Shown: positions 22,518-23,960 of the stretch, piece after piece
How the letters are laid out: every line of letters begins with the position of its first letter
Numbering within the stretch: position 1 is the stretch's first letter
Position numbers and translations under genes: made by a program
Notes under the pieces: generated by a model
Database searches by the model: none
Told to the model about the DNA's origin: nothing
The model's input: the letters and a program-made list of their open reading frames with translations, nothing else
Origin: Gemmatimonadales bacterium
GTDB taxonomy: Bacteria; Gemmatimonadota; Gemmatimonadetes; Gemmatimonadales; GWC2-71-9
Direction: 5' to 3'
Assembly: GCA_030597435.1 (NCBI GenBank)
Contig: JAUVRV010000002.1
Location: forward strand, 1 to 23,960
Length of the DNA: 23,960 nucleotides

Positions 22518-23705
22518 ATGTCACCGAATGTGGAGGCCCCAGAAAGCACCGCCGCTTTGCCCGCCAACCGCCCACTCCACGTTCGCAGGCGGCTCGCTTG
22601 GCTTCTCGCCGGCATTATCTGCTACGCCATCTCGTTACTGCTCAGCCGTCTTCCTGGTGTGGCCGAGGTGGCATACGGCACGACACTGGGTCCAGCTCTC
22701 TCGCGCTGGATCTCGCTACTGACAGGCATGGTACCGTTTGCTCTTTCCGAGCTGTTCGTATTGGCGGTGATAGCGCGGCAGGTGATCGGCGGTGCAATCG
22801 CCCTCATCGATATCAGGACCGGTAGGCGAGCGTGGCGCAACGCAGCCAAAGCCGGCGCCTTGCGAATCGGACAAGACGTCGGAATCCTGATAGCCCTGTT
22901 CTACATCCTGTGGGGTTTCAACTACGCGCGCGCCCCGCTGCACGAGAGGCTGGACTGGCCACAACTCAGCGACTTAACCATCGATGAGTTGGTCGGTTTG
23001 TCGACTCAGTTGGTGGCTGCTGCCAACAGCGCGTACCTCGAGCTTCACGGTGTCGAAGATCTAGGTGAATCCACCCAACGTACGGTATCACCCCGGGTGT
23101 TGCAGCACGCTTTGGTAGGCGGATGGAAGCAGGCACGGCGGGAACTCGGCTTGCCCGAAATCGGTGGCAAGTACGGACGGGCCAAGACACCATTCCTGAC
23201 AGCCTGGTACGAGTGGACCGGCACAGCCGGGTTCTATTTTCCCTACACGGCTGAGGCGAATTTGCGTGCGGGCATTCCCGCGGTGGACCAACCCCAGATG
23301 CTGTCCCACGAGTTGGCCCATCAGCGAGGGGTTGCACGTGAATCGGAAGCCAATTTCTGGGGTTACCTGGCCGCAGCCAATTCACCGGAGCCACTGGCCA
23401 GGTACTCGGCGTTCGTGTTCGCACAACGACAGCTGCTCGCGATCCTGATGAGACAAGATCGACAAATGGCTGTGGCAGTCGCCCGAGATCGGCTGCCGGG
23501 AGTACAGCGCGACATCGATGACTCGAGGCGTTATTGGACTGGCTTCCGAGGTCGTGGCACGGAACTCGGCAGTGCGGTGAACAACGCGTACCTGCACACG
23601 AATCGGGTAGAAGGTGGCGTGCGGAATTATTCAATGGTGTCTATGCTGCTGGTTGCGTACGCCAGAGCGAGAGGTGGGAGGATTGGGAGCGAAGAGATGG
23701 ATTGA
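22518..23705 (+). CDS. DUF3810 membrane protein with zincin-like HExxH motif
   Basis: A 395-residue protein of the DUF3810 family. Membrane segments are predicted at about residues 24-44, 61-93 (one or two) and 119-138, followed by a large soluble part. That part holds HELAHQRG (His264, Glu265, His268) and a downstream Glu277 in ESEANFWGYL, a gluzincin-like metal site conserved in the family. Preceding YFPYTAEANLRAGIP fits a metallopeptidase substrate strand. Peptidase activity and substrates are not established for DUF3810, so zinc protease is an inference from the motif. The ATG at 22518 is the first in frame and has no obvious Shine-Dalgarno. The last codons merge into the purine-rich repeat after the gene (RGGRIGSEEMD). 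Confidence 0.85.
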   Translation: MSPNVEAPESTAALPANRPLHVRRRLAWLLAGIICYAISLLLSRLPGVAEVAYGTTLGPALSRWISLLTGMVPFALSELFVLAVIARQVIGGAIALIDIRTGRRAWRNAAKAGALRIGQDVGILIALFYILWGFNYARAPLHERLDWPQLSDLTIDELVGLSTQLVAAANSAYLELHGVEDLGESTQRTVSPRVLQHALVGGWKQARRELGLPEIGGKYGRAKTPFLTAWYEWTGTAGFYFPYTAEANLRAGIPAVDQPQMLSHELAHQRGVARESEANFWGYLAAANSPEPLARYSAFVFAQRQLLAILMRQDRQMAVAVARDRLPGVQRDIDDSRRYWTGFRGRGTELGSAVNNAYLHTNRVEGGVRNYSMVSMLLVAYARARGGRIGSEEMD

Positions 23706-23755
23706 GGAGAGGAAGGAGAGGAAGGAGGGAAAGTAGGGGAAGGAGATGAAGGAGG
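23706..23755 (+). repeat. Homopurine tandem repeat, 9-bp period
   Basis: Directly after the DUF3810 stop there are five consecutive 9-mers: GGAGAGGAA, GGAGAGGAA, GGAGGGAAA, GTAGGGGAA and GGAGATGAA, then a partial GGAGG. The first two are identical and the others differ at one to three positions. From 23704 to 23755 only two of 52 bases are pyrimidines, with a 30-base uninterrupted purine run. It ends four bases before the -35 box of the next gene's promoter. Confidence 0.85.
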
Positions 23756-23758
23756 CAT

Positions 23759-23787
23759 TTGATTGTGGGAAACCGCGGTCCTATAGT
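23759..23787 (+). promoter_or_regulatory. Sigma70-type promoter for the TM2-domain gene
   Basis: TTGATT (23759-23764) and TATAGT (23782-23787) are separated by exactly 17 bases, a good match to the vegetative consensus. The start of transcription would fall near 23794, about 25 bases before the ATG and upstream of the AGGAG ribosome-binding site. This is the best promoter seen in the window. Confidence 0.65.
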
Positions 23788-23818
23788 TCACGTAGGGTCC
23801 ACAGCCTCAGGAGTTACG

Positions 23819-23960
23819 ATGTCATCCGAGAATGTATCAGACAAATCACGCGGCGTTACGTTGGCACTGGCGACGATAATTGGACCGTTCGGAGCGCATC
23901 GCTTTTACGTCGGCAAGGTGGGAACCGGTCTACTCCAGCTTGCCACTATCGGAGGCCTGG
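23819..23960 (+). CDS. TM2-domain membrane protein, 5' part (cut by window edge)
   Basis: The first 47 codons of a plus-strand gene. ATG at 23819 has AGGAG (23809-23813) five bases upstream. The peptide shows a short polar N-terminus (SSENVSDKSRG) and then the TM2 signature: a first hydrophobic helix with GPFGAHRFYVGKVGTG, followed by LLQLATIGGL. TM2 proteins are small membrane proteins with two helices joined by a short turn; their function in bacteria is generally unknown. The remainder lies outside the window, so any extra C-terminal domain cannot be judged. It has its own likely promoter and is probably not co-transcribed with the DUF3810 gene. Confidence 0.85.
   Translation, partial: MSSENVSDKSRGVTLALATIIGPFGAHRFYVGKVGTGLLQLATIGGL

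Noticed and set aside
1..23960. Defence island, prophage, insertion sequence or CRISPR
   Set aside because: No transposase, integrase, cas, restriction or phage genes, no terminal inverted repeats and no spaced direct repeats were seen. The SRAP protein and the GxHH IleRS are chromosomal housekeeping-type genes.

Overview
The window is a dense bacterial chromosome segment with 24 protein genes, moderately high GC and no gene-free stretch above about 220 bases. No RNA genes, insertion sequences, phage genes or CRISPR arrays were seen. The gene order tilS-hpt-ftsH-folP-cdaA, a long-N-terminus FolP, a DUF2723 membrane protein, a type 2 isoleucyl-tRNA synthetase and a DUF3810 protein together suggest a Gemmatimonadota bacterium or a close relative. 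This is inference from gene content and synteny. The LspA gene and a lipoprotein gene are also present.

Layout: positions 1 to 21295 hold 21 genes, all on the minus strand, most overlapping or separated by a few bases. In transcription order (right to left) they are: an SRAP/HMCES protein (DNA-protein crosslink at abasic sites); a cardiolipin synthase-like enzyme; an iodotyrosine-deiodinase-like flavoenzyme; an NTF2-like lipoprotein; a TerB-like protein; tilS (tRNA-Ile lysidine); hpt (purine salvage); ftsH (membrane AAA protease); folP (folate); cdaA (c-di-AMP synthesis); a DUF2723 GT-C-like membrane protein; yggS (PLP homeostasis); divIVA-like; a purine nucleoside phosphorylase; ileS; a DksA/TraR-like regulator; lspA; rluD; then cheW, cheY and the 5' part of cheA, which runs off the left edge. 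The yggS-divIVA-ileS-lspA-rluD order is the classic neighbourhood downstream of the division cluster, here with punA and a dksA-like gene inserted.

A 217-base divergent region (21296-21512) separates this block from three plus-strand genes: aroF (DAHP synthase, first step of aromatic amino acid synthesis), a DUF3810 membrane zincin-like protein, and a TM2-domain gene cut by the right edge. The aroF leader carries a 50-codon reading frame whose stop overlaps the aroF start, and a hairpin plus T-run resembling an attenuator.

No unmistakable new multi-gene system was found. The most distinctive observations are: an IleRS2 with a GxHH motif in place of HxGH (linked to strong mupirocin resistance), an iodotyrosine-deiodinase-type E-Y-K lid in a bacterial nitroreductase-family protein, a 9-bp-period homopurine repeat just upstream of a good sigma70-type promoter, the aroF leader, and an Asp in place of the usual base-binding Asn in the PNP.
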